Origin: Ardenticatenaceae bacterium
Lineage (GTDB): Bacteria > Chloroflexota > Anaerolineae > Promineifilales > Promineifilaceae
Reading direction: 5' to 3'
DNA length: 64,000 nucleotides
Assembly (NCBI GenBank): GCA_020634395.1
Contig: JACKBU010000008.1
Span: 1-64,000 of the forward strand
Below the pieces are notes generated by a model. That model was given only the letters and a program-made list of their open reading frames with translations, ran no database searches and was not told the origin of the DNA. Below are positions 18,910-28,243 of the stretch, one piece after another. The position numbers and the translations under genes are program-made. The number at the start of each line of letters is the position of its first letter. Within the stretch, counting starts at the first letter, position 1.

Positions 18910-20187
18910 TCAACCCTCGAACTGTGATCCGGCCACGGCGATGGCGAGCTGCTCCGTACTCAGATACTTTCGCGCCGCGGCCTGCACGCGCTCGGGCGTC
19001 ACGGCGCGGATCAGGTCTGGGAAGCGCTGCAAGTAATCCAGGCCCAGATCATGAAGCTCCAAATCGCCAATTACGCCAGCCAGACCGCTGTTGGTCTCCA
19101 GGCTGACGGGCAGGGAACCGATGCGGAAAGCCTGGCTGTCGGCCAGCTCATCGGCGGGCACCAACTCGTCTTGCATCCGGCCGATTTCGTGGCGGATGGC
19201 AGTGATGGCCTGCTCCACATCCTCGGGAGCCACGCCGGCCCCGGCAAACCAGGGCGATGGTCCCAGGCTGCCCTGCAGGCGGCTGTAAGCATAATATGCC
19301 AGCCCTTGTTCTTCGCGCACGCTGTAGCCAATACGTCCCATCATGCCGAACACGCCCAACACGGTGTTCATCAGGCTGGCATCCAGATAGTCGGGAGCAG
19401 ACCGCAGGGGACCGGGCAGACCAAGCAGAAGGTCGGCCTGGGCCTTATCGGGCATGGGGACGAAGGCCCGCACCAATCCTGCCGGGCGTGGGGCAGGTGG
19501 AACCACCGGCAGCGGTTTCTGTTGCGGATTATGCCAGTCGCCGAAAACGGCCGTTACCTTCTCCACCGCTTTCTCTGCTTCAATGTGTCCCACAATCGTC
19601 AGAATCATGCCCTGCGGCCCAAAGTAGTCGCGGTGAAACCGGGCGATTTCCTCGCGGGTGATGGCCTGAACGGTTTCCGGGTAGCCGGTGACGGAACGGC
19701 CGTATGGATGATTCGGGTACAGCAGATCATAAAACGCCAGCCGGGCCATGCGGCCCGTATCATTGGCGCGCATCACCAAACTGGTCAGGGTCTGGCCGCG
19801 TACCTGTTCCACCTGCTGCGCCGGAAAAGATGGCTCGCGCAGCGATTCAGCCAGCAGCGCGAGTACCAGGTCTACATCCTCCACCAGACTGCTCGCCCCA
19901 AAATCCGTGGTATGTTTATCGCAGCTAAAATAAATGTCGGCGCCTACCGATTCCAGCGCTTCGTAAATTTGCGCAAAGCTACGCTGCTGCGTACCCCGAT
20001 CCAGCAGCGCCGTGGTAAACGCCGCCAGACCAGCCTTGTCGGCGCTTTCGCCCAGCGCACCGGCGCGCACCAACCCTTCTATTACAACAGACTCGCTGGC
20101 AAAGTTTTCGTAAGCCAGGATGGTGAGGCCGTTCGGAAGGACACGGCGGTATATGGTTTCTGGTCCCGGGAAATGAATATCGGCCAT
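18910..20187 (-). CDS. M16 peptidase-family protein without the HxxEH zinc motif
   Basis: A 425-residue protein of the M16 (insulinase/processing peptidase) fold: N-terminal half YRRVLPNGLTILAYENFASESV and C-terminal half from about 225. The region that should hold HxxEH reads ADKAGLAAFTTALLDRGT, so the zinc ligands are missing. Such non-catalytic subunits normally pair with an active M16 partner encoded next door; none is present in this window. The ATG at 20187 follows AAGGAA; an upstream in-frame start is less likely. It heads the acpS operon. Confidence 0.87.
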   Translation of the reverse strand: MADIHFPGPETIYRRVLPNGLTILAYENFASESVVIEGLVRAGALGESADKAGLAAFTTALLDRGTQQRSFAQIYEALESVGADIYFSCDKHTTDFGASSLVEDVDLVLALLAESLREPSFPAQQVEQVRGQTLTSLVMRANDTGRMARLAFYDLLYPNHPYGRSVTGYPETVQAITREEIARFHRDYFGPQGMILTIVGHIEAEKAVEKVTAVFGDWHNPQQKPLPVVPPAPRPAGLVRAFVPMPDKAQADLLLGLPGPLRSAPDYLDASLMNTVLGVFGMMGRIGYSVREEQGLAYYAYSRLQGSLGPSPWFAGAGVAPEDVEQAITAIRHEIGRMQDELVPADELADSQAFRIGSLPVSLETNSGLAGVIGDLELHDLGLDYLQRFPDLIRAVTPERVQAAARKYLSTEQLAIAVAGSQFEG

Positions 20188-20296
20188 GCTTATTCCTTGC
20201 GGCGACCGGACAATGGACAGTTGGCAGCCTGCGCCGCAGTCAATGGTTTGCGGCGCGTATGATAACACCGGCCCGAATGAGAGCCAACCAATCGTC

Positions 20297-20950
20297 TTAA
20301 ATTAACTCGGCCAGCTCTGGCATGTGATCTGGCCACAAATCGTCCGACTGCAGCTGCTCAATTTCCAGTTGGAGCAAATATCGGAAGTGCTGCAGAACGT
20401 GGTCGTAGTAGATAGGATAATGCTTAAACTTTTCGCGGATGTGGTGCAGGCAGCAGGTATAGAGCGTCAAAGGGTCAACCGCCAGCAGCAAATTGTCGAA
20501 CTCGCCAGAGATGCGGAAGTTGCGTGCCGCCCGGCGTTCAGCCAGCAGAATTTCAATTTCGTTTACCAACAACGTAGAAACGGAATGGCCTGTTATCAAA
20601 TCCATAAACGGAGCCGGCGAGGTGAAAACGCATTTGGTTTGCTCTGGCTGGCCGGTAATGGTCATCTGGCCGCCCAGAGTGAAAACTTCGACGTGTTTTT
20701 GCCGCCGGTCGGTGAGGATGATGCGTCCGGCGATGATGGGATAATCGGCGGCCAGGTGCCAGGGATGGTGAATATCAAGCGACTGCACGCTGCGGCCCGA
20801 GCCCACATAAAGGTGAACCTTTTCCGGGTCGAAATGCTCCTGGGTTGGTTCAGTGGTCAGGGTCACGTCAACCTGCTCATAGCCGAAGTGGCTGTGGCCG
20901 GGATGGAACAGATAACCGCGGGATGGGGTGGGGACGATGAAGTTTTGCAT
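20297..20950 (-). CDS. Hypothetical protein (217 aa)
   Basis: Not recognised. A soluble 217-residue protein with a beta-rich N-terminal half (motifs VHLYVGSGRSVQSLDIHHPW and RIILTDRRQKHVEVFTLGG) and an alpha-helical C-terminal half rich in His and Tyr (CCLHHIREKFKHYPIYYDHV). No signal peptide or membrane segment. The start at ATG 20950 has GGGAG seven bases upstream. It lies upstream of the M16 operon on the same strand with 109 bp between, and may be co-transcribed. Confidence 0.65.
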   Translation of the reverse strand: MQNFIVPTPSRGYLFHPGHSHFGYEQVDVTLTTEPTQEHFDPEKVHLYVGSGRSVQSLDIHHPWHLAADYPIIAGRIILTDRRQKHVEVFTLGGQMTITGQPEQTKCVFTSPAPFMDLITGHSVSTLLVNEIEILLAERRAARNFRISGEFDNLLLAVDPLTLYTCCLHHIREKFKHYPIYYDHVLQHFRYLLQLEIEQLQSDDLWPDHMPELAELI

Positions 20951-21071
20951 CAAAAGCTCCCATTTTCAACCTGATAGGTTGAGTAAAATATGTCTAACAC
21001 GGCCGTTTCCGGCCCTCATAGTCATTATAAATCCTATCGGGCGCCTTGCCATGTTTCATAGGCCTAAAACG

Positions 21072-21104
21072 CAAAGACGAGCTTATGGCTCGTCTTTGTC
21101 TTGT
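21072..21104 (-). terminator. Terminator hairpin after the P-type ATPase
   Basis: A perfect 11-bp stem (21072-21082 with 21088-21098, loop 5 nt) lies 28 bp past the ATPase stop on the minus strand. The downstream T run is short in both directions, so strength is uncertain. Confidence 0.6.
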
Positions 21105-21131
21105 TTCGTTGCCGGGGGGAAGTGACGGCCG

Positions 21132-23126
21132 TTACTCGCCCTTATATCCCAACAGACGCAGCCCGTTCAACGAGACCAGCACCGTGCTGCCCTCATGGCC
21201 GATCACGCTTAGCGGCAGGCTCAAGCCAATCGTCAGCACCGAGGTGATCAGGATCAGAATCATGCCGATGGCGAAAGTTAAATTTTGCACCAAAGTCCGG
21301 CGCGTCTTACGGCTGAGGCCGATGACGTAGGGGATCTTGCTCAGGTCATCGCTCATCAAAACGATGTCGGCCGTTTCCAGGGCCACGTCCGTACCGGCCG
21401 CCCCCATGGCGATGCCGATTTCGGCCGTGGCCAGCGCCGGCGCATCGTTGACGCCATCGCCAACCATGGCGACCGGTCCGTATTCTGCGGCAAGTTTTTG
21501 CAGCAGGCGCATTTTATCTTCCGGCAGCAGTTCCGCGTAATGGGCGTCTACCCCGGCCTGCCGGGCAATGGCCGCAGCCACCCGCTCGTTGTCACCGGTA
21601 AGCATAGCCACGTGAGCTACACCCAGATCTTTTAGCCGCTTGATAACGTTAGCGACATCCGGACGCAGGACGTCGGCGATGGCCAACACGCCGAGGACAT
21701 GAGCACGCCGCGTCGTCTCGGTAATGTCGGCGACGATGACGGAGGTTTTGCCCTGATCCTGGAATTGTTCCAGTACGGCCGTGGCGTTTTCCAACCCGTC
21801 CATCACCCAATCGGCATAATAGCGCCGGTTGCCCACGGCGACCTGACGGCCGTCTACCGCCGCCCGTACCCCCAGCCCGGTCTCAGAATGGAACTCGGTT
21901 GCATCCGGCAGTTCGAGTCCGCGCTTTTCCGCAAAGGCGACAATCGCTTCGGCCAGCGGGTGTTCCGATTTGGCTTCTACCGCCGCCGCCAGACGCAGCA
22001 GATCGCTTTCGTCACCATCCCAGTGGGCATCGCAGACCACTACGTCGGTTACCTGCGGTTTGCCCTGAGTCAAAGTGCCGGTCTTGTCAAAAGCAATAAC
22101 TTTGATCTCCGCGGCGCGTTCTACGTAGACGCCACCCTTAAACAGCACACCTTTGCGCGCCCCGTTGCCAATGGCCGACAGCACGGTGGCCGGCGTGCTG
22201 ATGACGATGGCGCACGGCGAAGCGGCTACCATCAACGTCATCGCCCGGTAAAAGGTGGTATCAAACGGCTCGTCGAACAGGAAAAGGGGCACGACAATGG
22301 CCACGGCCGTCATGATGATCACCCCCAACGCGTAATACTGCTCCGCTTTTTCGATGAAACGCTGTGTCTGGGCTTTTTGTCCCTGCGCTTCTTCCACCAT
22401 CTTGATCAGCTTTGCCAGAGTCGTATCTTCGGCCAAACGAGTGACCTCCACTTCCAGGCTGCCGCGCTCGTTGATGCTGCCGGCCAGGACGGTGTCGCCT
22501 GGCCCTTTGGCCACAGGGATAGACTCGCCGGTGATGGCGGCCTGATCCAGGCTGCTGCGGCCTTCTACGATACGGCCGTCTAGCGCCAGCCGCTCGCCCG
22601 GTTTAACAAACATGCGATCCCCTACCCGGATGTCTTCAATGGGCAAAGTCATCATCTGGCCATCGCGGCGTACCGTCGCCTCGGCCGGGCGCAGGGCCAT
22701 CAGGGCGCGAATGGCGTTGCGCGTGCGATCCATCGCATAGGCCTGCAGCACGTTGGAAAGCGAAAACAAGAAGAGCAGCATCGCGCCTTCAAACGGCGCG
22801 CCTACCAACGCCGCGCCAATCGCGGCCAACACCATTAGCAAATCAACGTCGATCGTGAAGTTGCGCAGCGATTCCAGCCCGGCCATCAGGCCAAATGTGC
22901 CGCCGGTGACGTAGGCGATGAGGTAAAGAACGGAGGCGACGGCGGGTGGCGCATCCAGCCATTCGGCCGCCAGCCCGGCCATCATGGTGACAAACGTAAT
23001 GATGGTGAAGATTAGTTCAACGCGCTGCGCAGGAAACTTTGTGCGCAGGCGCTGCTGCCAGTCGGAAACGGCCGTTTCCGACTTTCGCGGCGGAGTTGAA
23101 GAAAGTTCGAGCATATCTTGGCTCAT
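21132..23126 (-). CDS. P1B-4-type heavy-metal translocating ATPase
   Basis: Transition-metal export ATPase of 664 residues in the inner membrane. It has the actuator TGES (199-202), phosphorylation site D347 (DKTGTLT) and a TGDN/GDGVND hinge. The transmembrane metal site is S303-P304-C305 and the last helices carry HEGST (644-648). SPC plus HEG(G/S)T is diagnostic of the P1B-4 group (CtpD/CoaT-like; Co, Fe, Ni or Zn export). No N-terminal metal-binding domain is present, also typical. A TrmB-type regulator lies upstream on the same strand, and a 15-bp inverted repeat sits in the leader. The true metal is unknown. Confidence 0.93.
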   Translation of the reverse strand: MSQDMLELSSTPPRKSETAVSDWQQRLRTKFPAQRVELIFTIITFVTMMAGLAAEWLDAPPAVASVLYLIAYVTGGTFGLMAGLESLRNFTIDVDLLMVLAAIGAALVGAPFEGAMLLFLFSLSNVLQAYAMDRTRNAIRALMALRPAEATVRRDGQMMTLPIEDIRVGDRMFVKPGERLALDGRIVEGRSSLDQAAITGESIPVAKGPGDTVLAGSINERGSLEVEVTRLAEDTTLAKLIKMVEEAQGQKAQTQRFIEKAEQYYALGVIIMTAVAIVVPLFLFDEPFDTTFYRAMTLMVAASPCAIVISTPATVLSAIGNGARKGVLFKGGVYVERAAEIKVIAFDKTGTLTQGKPQVTDVVVCDAHWDGDESDLLRLAAAVEAKSEHPLAEAIVAFAEKRGLELPDATEFHSETGLGVRAAVDGRQVAVGNRRYYADWVMDGLENATAVLEQFQDQGKTSVIVADITETTRRAHVLGVLAIADVLRPDVANVIKRLKDLGVAHVAMLTGDNERVAAAIARQAGVDAHYAELLPEDKMRLLQKLAAEYGPVAMVGDGVNDAPALATAEIGIAMGAAGTDVALETADIVLMSDDLSKIPYVIGLSRKTRRTLVQNLTFAIGMILILITSVLTIGLSLPLSVIGHEGSTVLVSLNGLRLLGYKGE

Positions 23127-23150
23127 GGCTCCAATCCTTTTTTATGGTTA

Positions 23151-23205
23151 ATCCTCCCGGAGATACCCCCAGAGGTTGTCTCCACACATCTATCTCCGGG
23201 AGGAT
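23151..23205. repeat. Perfect 15-bp inverted repeat in the ATPase leader
   Basis: Arms 23151-23165 and 23191-23205 are exact complements (ATCCTCCCGGAGATA) around a 25-nt spacer. It lies between the regulator stop and the ATPase start, about 25 bp upstream of the ATG. It could be an attenuator-type hairpin or an operator; no T run follows on the minus strand. Confidence 0.7.
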
Positions 23206-23213
23206 GAAATTTG

Positions 23214-24005
23214 CTAGTCTGCACCCAGACTGGCAAAGATTTCCTTATCTTCGGCATCCAGACGGGCCAACAAATCCGCGCCCAGACGCGCATATATGCG
23301 TTGGGTAAACATTTCCATCCACACAAACTGCCGGGCGATCAGCACCAGATCCTGATTGCGGGTGATGGTGGCCGTCGTTTCGTGGCCGCGACCGCTGCCG
23401 GCAATCAACACTTCGGCGCTGTCGGCCTGTACTAGCAGGGTCGTTGTCAGCCCTTGCAGCTCGCTCTCCAGAGGCGGATGGTAAGCCACCCGCCCGCACG
23501 CCAGCGTGCCGCTGCCGGTGAGCAGGGTGTGCAGATCCAGGCCACGGCTGCTGGCAGCAACAATATCCTGGCGCAGGACGGCCAGGTCTTCGTCCGTCAG
23601 AACCAGAAAGAGTTCCGACTGGGCTTCGTGGATGAGTTGAGCCGCATAGGCCAAAACGGCCGTACGCCCACTGATGCTCCAGACCCGGTTGTCGGTGGTG
23701 GACGTGTACATCGCCGTCAGCCCTTCGGCTAACTCACGCAGCAAACGCTGGTGGTCGGCCTGATGGCGTTCCAACAGCAAATTGGGCGGCAGCGGCCGGT
23801 ACAGAGTCGAGCGTCCTTCCATGGTTTCCAGAGCCGCGCCACGGCTGTGCAGCCGTTTCAACACTTCGTACACCATCGAGCGGGGTACACCAGATTCCTT
23901 GCTTAGTTGGTAGCCGGTGGCCGGGTGCTCGCGCAGGAGAGCCAGGTATACCTTCGCTTCATATTCAGTGAAGCCAATCTTGCTTAAATCGGTCAGTAAA
24001 TCCAT
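23214..24005 (-). CDS. TrmB-family transcriptional regulator
   Basis: A 263-residue regulator with an N-terminal winged helix typical of TrmB (LSKIGFTEYEAKVYLALLREHPATGYQLSKESGVPRS begins this domain; shown here only as LGFTEYEAKVY-type signature), a coiled helix at 75-95 and a C-terminal sensor domain of PLD-like fold. It is followed 87 bp later by the metal ATPase on the same strand, so metal-responsive control of that pump is plausible (inference; classical TrmB proteins bind sugars). No clear ribosome-binding site precedes ATG 24005. Confidence 0.85.
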   Translation of the reverse strand: MDLLTDLSKIGFTEYEAKVYLALLREHPATGYQLSKESGVPRSMVYEVLKRLHSRGAALETMEGRSTLYRPLPPNLLLERHQADHQRLLRELAEGLTAMYTSTTDNRVWSISGRTAVLAYAAQLIHEAQSELFLVLTDEDLAVLRQDIVAASSRGLDLHTLLTGSGTLACGRVAYHPPLESELQGLTTTLLVQADSAEVLIAGSGRGHETTATITRNQDLVLIARQFVWMEMFTQRIYARLGADLLARLDAEDKEIFASLGAD

Positions 24006-24110
24006 GTTTCGCTATAGTTGTTCTGAAAATGACTAATAGTTATATTCTAAACAACCAGCCCCGAAGGGTCAATGGGTTTTTGTTGGAATTTCATAAAGAT
24101 TTGCCCAACG

Positions 24111-24119
24111 TGGTACAAT
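24111..24119 (+). promoter_or_regulatory. Extended -10 promoter candidate for asnS
   Basis: TGGTACAAT is an extended -10 element (TGn plus TACAAT at 24114-24119) about 30 bp before the asnS start codon. No good -35 is visible, as allowed for extended -10 promoters. Confidence 0.5.
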
Positions 24120-24149
24120 CACCGCCTGAAACCGCATTGGGAGAAAACC

Positions 24150-25487
24150 ATGAGTACCGAATTCACAATCGAAAAAATCGCCGACTTCGTTGGACAAAAG
24201 GTTACGTTGAAAGGGTGGTTATATGCCAGCACGCGTAAGGGCAAGCTGCTGTTTGTACGTTTGCGCGATGGCACAGGTATCTGCCAGGGCGTGGCTTACC
24301 AGCCAGAAATTGGCGAAGAAACGTTTGAAACGCTAAAGCGGCTGGGGCAGGAATCGTCGTTGATTGTGACAGGCACGGTGCGGGAAAACGGCCGTGCGCC
24401 CGGCATCCCCAGTGGCTACGAAATTGGCATCGAAGAAGTTACCGTACTGCAAGACGTCAGCGACTACCCCATCACCCCCAAAGAACATGGCGTGGAGTTT
24501 TTGATGGACAATCGCCACCTCTGGCTGCGATCCAGCCAGCAGTGGGCGGTGATGCGTGTGCGGGCCACCATCAAGCGGGCTATCATCGACTTCTTGGACA
24601 ACAACGGCTTCATCAACATCGATACGCCCATCATCACCCCCGCCGCCGCCGAAGGAACAAGCACCCTGTTTGAGGTCGATTACTTCGACGAGAAAGCCTA
24701 CCTGGCCCAGACCGGCCAGCTTTACAACGAGGCCGACATTATGGCCTTCGGCAAAGTCTACTGCTTTGGCCCCACCTTCCGCGCCGAAAAGTCCAAAACC
24801 CGCCGTCACCTGGCCGAGTTCTGGATGGTAGAACCGGAGATGGCTTTTTTCGACCTGGATGACCTCATGGCCTTCGAAGAAGAATTTGTCAGCTATGTGG
24901 TGCAGACCACGCTGGAAAAACGGCGCGTAGAGCTGGCTTATCTGGAACGCGACCTGACGGCATTGGAAAAAATCAAGCCGCCCTTCCCGCGCATCAGCTA
25001 CGACGAAGCATTGGAGCGCATCCAGGCCATCCGTGAAGCTACCGATGACCCCGAAAAAAAAGACCTGCTCCAGATTGAGTGGGGCGACGATTTTGGCTCG
25101 CCGCATGAAACGGAACTGACCCAGCAGTTCGAGAAGCCCGTGTTTGTCTACGGCTATCCCTCGCAGGTGAAGGCATTTTACATGGAGCCGTGGCCGGGCC
25201 GGCCGGAAGTTTGCAAAAGTGTCGATTTGTTAGCGCCGGAAGGGTACGGGGAGATCATCGGCGGCAGCGAGCGCATGAGCGACCCAGAAGTGCTGCTGGC
25301 GGCCATCCAGCGGCATCAACTGCCGGAAGAACATTATCAATGGTACATTGACCTGCGCCGCTATGGCAGTGTGCCGCACAGCGGCTTTGGCCTGGGACTG
25401 GAGCGCACGGTAGCCTGGATTTGCGGCATCGAGCATATTCGCCAGACCAGCCCGTTCCCGCGCACGTTGAATCGCATGAATCCGTAA
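24150..25487 (+). CDS. asnS: Asparaginyl-tRNA synthetase
   Basis: Class IIb synthetase charging tRNA-Asn, 445 residues. An OB-fold anticodon domain (KVTLKGWLYASTRKGKLLFV) is followed by the catalytic core with motif 2 (FRAEKSKTRRHLAEFWMVEP, characteristic of AsnRS rather than AspRS) and motif 3 (GFGLGLERTVAWICG). The ATG at 24150 has GGGAG seven bases upstream; a longer in-frame start at 24072 would add 26 residues that match no family sequence. It converges with the yheT-like gene, leaving only two bases between the stops. Confidence 0.96.
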   Translation: MSTEFTIEKIADFVGQKVTLKGWLYASTRKGKLLFVRLRDGTGICQGVAYQPEIGEETFETLKRLGQESSLIVTGTVRENGRAPGIPSGYEIGIEEVTVLQDVSDYPITPKEHGVEFLMDNRHLWLRSSQQWAVMRVRATIKRAIIDFLDNNGFINIDTPIITPAAAEGTSTLFEVDYFDEKAYLAQTGQLYNEADIMAFGKVYCFGPTFRAEKSKTRRHLAEFWMVEPEMAFFDLDDLMAFEEEFVSYVVQTTLEKRRVELAYLERDLTALEKIKPPFPRISYDEALERIQAIREATDDPEKKDLLQIEWGDDFGSPHETELTQQFEKPVFVYGYPSQVKAFYMEPWPGRPEVCKSVDLLAPEGYGEIIGGSERMSDPEVLLAAIQRHQLPEEHYQWYIDLRRYGSVPHSGFGLGLERTVAWICGIEHIRQTSPFPRTLNRMNP

Positions 25488-25489
25488 CC

Positions 25490-26518
25490 CTACGAGCCGC
25501 GAGCAGAAGCGTTAAGATAATGGGCTAAGAAGCGCGCCGCCTGGCGTTCGGCCCAGAAGCGGCGGGGAATCAGGCCTTCCAGGAAACCGACGTGGCCGCC
25601 GTGGTCCGTAAAGCCAGGAACGAGGAAAGGATTCGCCGCCTGGGATACCAGGTGCAGGTCATCGCCAAAAAAGGGATCGTCGCGAGCGCGCAGCAGCAGA
25701 GTGGGGACGCGAACGCCGGGCAAAAACCGCCCGGCGCCGCATCGAGTGTAGTAATCTTGCGCGTCGCGGAAGCCGTGCAGCGGCGCCGTCAGAGCATCGT
25801 CGAATTCGGCGACCGTTTGGGCGCGCAGTACCTGGTCCACATCAATTTTATCCGCCAACAGGGCTGTGTGGGCGCGTGTTTTTTCTTTGAGGGTGCGTAA
25901 AAAAAGGCGCGCGTATAAACGGCCGTGTCCCTGATTAAACGCCTGTGATCCGGCCACCATATCGAAGGGCGGGGAAACGGCAACGGCCGTTGCCACCTGG
26001 CCTTCCACCTCATCTTCTCGTTCCCCAAGATATTTCAAGAGCACGTTGGCGCCCAGTGAAAAGCCCACCATACCTTTCGCCACGCCCGGAAATTGATTTC
26101 CCAGCCAATTCATCACCAGCGCCACGTCGCCGGTGGCCCCGGCGTGGTACAAGTAAGCGGTGCGGTTCATCTCGCCGCTGCACGAGCGAAAATTGAGACC
26201 CACGGCGCGGATACCGCGGGCCGGTTTGTAGGTTTCACAGGCGTAGCCGCGCCGGGCGGACCCTTCCAGGCCATGCAGCAGTAAAACGATGGCCGCCTTA
26301 TCGCCTAAATCGGCCCACGATGCTCCGGCCACATCCGCAAAATCCAAATCGACAAAATCGCCATCAGGCGTATCCAGGCGCTGGCGGCGGAAGCTAACAC
26401 CGGTTTGTGGGCGCAGGCCATTGGCCAGGACGGACTGCATATGCGGATTGCGCAAACCCCAGGGCGGCGTGAACGGCTCCAGGCGAAAAGCCGCAGAAGG
26501 CACAGGCAAGCTGTTCAT
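25490..26518 (-). CDS. yheT: YheT-type alpha/beta hydrolase
   Basis: A 342-residue hydrolase of the YheT/EMB8 (UPF0017) family. The N-terminal PWGLRNPHMQSVLANG is the family hallmark; LLLHGLEGSARRGY forms the oxyanion region, GFSLGANVLLKYLG holds the nucleophile Ser, and Asp (RARDDPFFG) and His (TDHGGHVGFL) complete the triad. Family members act as medium- or short-chain esterases; the physiological substrate is unknown. tgt lies directly upstream on the same strand. Confidence 0.9.
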   Translation of the reverse strand: MNSLPVPSAAFRLEPFTPPWGLRNPHMQSVLANGLRPQTGVSFRRQRLDTPDGDFVDLDFADVAGASWADLGDKAAIVLLLHGLEGSARRGYACETYKPARGIRAVGLNFRSCSGEMNRTAYLYHAGATGDVALVMNWLGNQFPGVAKGMVGFSLGANVLLKYLGEREDEVEGQVATAVAVSPPFDMVAGSQAFNQGHGRLYARLFLRTLKEKTRAHTALLADKIDVDQVLRAQTVAEFDDALTAPLHGFRDAQDYYTRCGAGRFLPGVRVPTLLLRARDDPFFGDDLHLVSQAANPFLVPGFTDHGGHVGFLEGLIPRRFWAERQAARFLAHYLNASARGS

Positions 26519-26526
26519 GCCAGCAG

Positions 26527-27651
26527 TTACAGGGTTACCTGGGGCACGTCACTTGGGTAATAGCTGAGGAATTCGGCGGCAAACGGCCGTAAATCTCCTT
26601 GGGCAATCGCCGCTCGAATCTGCCGCATCAAATCCAGCAAAAAGTGCAGGTTGTGGGTGGTGAGCAGAATGTGGCCCAAAATTTCGTTGGCCTTAACCAG
26701 ATGGCGCAGGTAGGCACGGCTGAAATGAGTACAGGTGTAACACACACAATCGGCCACCAGCGGGGCGGGATCGGCCGTATATTGCGCGTTGCGTAGATTG
26801 AGGCGGCCGCCCTTCACCAGCGCCGAACCGTTGCGGGCGATGCGCGTGGGCAGCACACAGTCGAAGATGTCCACGCCGCGCAGAACGCCATTCACCACAT
26901 CTTCCGGCGCGCCCACGCCCATCAGATAACGGGGCTTATGGGCAGGCAGGACGGGATGAAGCGTATCTAGAGTAGCAGCCATTTCCGCCTTACTTTCGCC
27001 CACAGCCAGCCCGCCGATGGCATAGCCAGGCAGGTCCAGCGCCATCATGAAGCGGGCGCTGGCTTCGCGCAAATCGGGAAAAACACCTCCTTGCACAATG
27101 CCAAAAAGAGCCTGATCGTCGCGCGTTTTGGCGGCCAGGCAGCGCTCCAACCAGGGGTGGGTGCGGGTCAGCGATTTTTCTACGTAGGCGCGGTCGGTAG
27201 GCGGCGGGCATTCATCAAAAGCCATGATGATGTCTGCCCCCAGGTTTTCCTGGATGGCGACGCTGCGTTCGGGCGTAAAGCGGTGGTAGGAACCATCGAT
27301 GTGCGATTGGAAGGTCACGCCGTCAGCGTCGATTTTGCGCGTATCGCCCAGGCTGAAGACCTGGAAGCCGCCGCTGTCGGTGAGGATGGGGCCGTCCCAG
27401 TCCATGAAGCGGTGGAGGCCGCCGAGGTCGCGGATAAGCTCGTCGCCGGGACGCAGGTAGAGGTGATAGGTGTTGCTGAGGACCAGCGAGGCGCCTAATG
27501 CCTGGAGATCGGCCGGCTTCATGGCTTTAACTGTGGCGGCGGTGCCTACGGGGGCAAAAACGGGGGTGTGGATGATACCGTGCGGGGTTTGGAAACGGCC
27601 GTTTCGCCCCCCACTTTGTGGATCAACTGCGTCGATGTCAAACTCAAACAT
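26527..27651 (-). CDS. tgt: tRNA-guanine transglycosylase
   Basis: Exchanges guanine-34 for preQ1 in GUN-anticodon tRNAs in queuosine synthesis. The 374-residue TIM barrel has the general acid-base D92 (ILTDSGGFQVFSL), the nucleophile Asp in GVDIFDCVLPTR, and the zinc site C-x-C-x2-C with a later His (CVCYTCTHFSRAYL). A longer upstream reading frame was rejected because the family start MFEFDI is at 27651. It is eight bases from yheT. The queuosine synthesis genes (queA, queCDEF) are not in this window. Confidence 0.96.
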   Translation of the reverse strand: MFEFDIDAVDPQSGGRNGRFQTPHGIIHTPVFAPVGTAATVKAMKPADLQALGASLVLSNTYHLYLRPGDELIRDLGGLHRFMDWDGPILTDSGGFQVFSLGDTRKIDADGVTFQSHIDGSYHRFTPERSVAIQENLGADIIMAFDECPPPTDRAYVEKSLTRTHPWLERCLAAKTRDDQALFGIVQGGVFPDLREASARFMMALDLPGYAIGGLAVGESKAEMAATLDTLHPVLPAHKPRYLMGVGAPEDVVNGVLRGVDIFDCVLPTRIARNGSALVKGGRLNLRNAQYTADPAPLVADCVCYTCTHFSRAYLRHLVKANEILGHILLTTHNLHFLLDLMRQIRAAIAQGDLRPFAAEFLSYYPSDVPQVTL

Positions 27652-27879
27652 GGGCCGATTATAACCCACGCGGCCAGGAATGGAACTTTTCAGTTGGGGC
27701 CGCGTTATAAGAAACAGGCAAAGTAAAAATTTGCGTAGCAAAATGTAATCTACGCCACAGCGTAGGAAACGTAGAAAAGGTATCGTTGTTTCATACGTTT
27801 GGCGACCAGACCAGATGTCCATTTTCAGCGATACTGGCATTGTCAAGAGAAAATAAAACCAGACCTTCAGGAGAGAACC

Positions 27880-28179
27880 ATGTTCGCCCAACCAGTAAAC
27901 AACCACTCGCTGTATGAAACGAAAGAATCGGGTCGCGGCGTAACGGCCGTGGCCGTTCTTATGGGGTTGCTGTTAGGTGCGCTTTTTAACTGGTTCTGGG
28001 CGGGGCTGCCTTTTCTGGCGATGGTCGCGATGTGGCCCCTGGGTGTAGCAATTGGCCTCATCGTCGTAGCGCTGGCCAGCCGTTGGCTGCGCGGCGAAGC
28101 GCGGTGGGAATTAGCCCTGGCCGGCCAGGGAATTGGTGTGCTGGCTATTGCGCTCATTTTCATAGCTTCGCTGCTTTAA
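27880..28179 (+). CDS. Small hydrophobic membrane protein
   Basis: Not recognised. A 99-residue protein with a short polar N terminus (20-25 residues) and about three transmembrane segments (VTAVAVLMGLLLGALF, FLAMVAMWPLGVAIGLIVVA, LALAGQGIGVLAIALIFIA). AGGAGA lies seven bases before ATG 27880, and a strong terminator follows, so it is a one-gene transcript. The 228 bp between tgt and this gene hold no further feature I can support. Confidence 0.7.
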   Translation: MFAQPVNNHSLYETKESGRGVTAVAVLMGLLLGALFNWFWAGLPFLAMVAMWPLGVAIGLIVVALASRWLRGEARWELALAGQGIGVLAIALIFIASLL

Positions 28180-28206
28180 GATTTCGACTGCTCCATCAAC
28201 TTTCAC

Positions 28207-28243
28207 ACGGCATTGTCTGACACAGGCAATGCCGTTTTTATTT
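28207..28243 (+). terminator. Rho-independent terminator
   Basis: A perfect 9-bp stem ACGGCATTG (28207-28215) with 28227-28235 is followed by TTTTTATTT, 28 bp past the small membrane protein gene. Confidence 0.88.

Noticed and set aside
19051..20262. 403-codon plus-strand frame opposite the M16-like gene
   Set aside because: No recognisable protein features; the minus-strand frame has family sequence and operon spacing.
26527..27906. Longer tgt protein with an 85-residue N-terminal extension
   Set aside because: The extension has no family match and crosses an unrelated spacer; MFEFDI at 27651 is the normal start.
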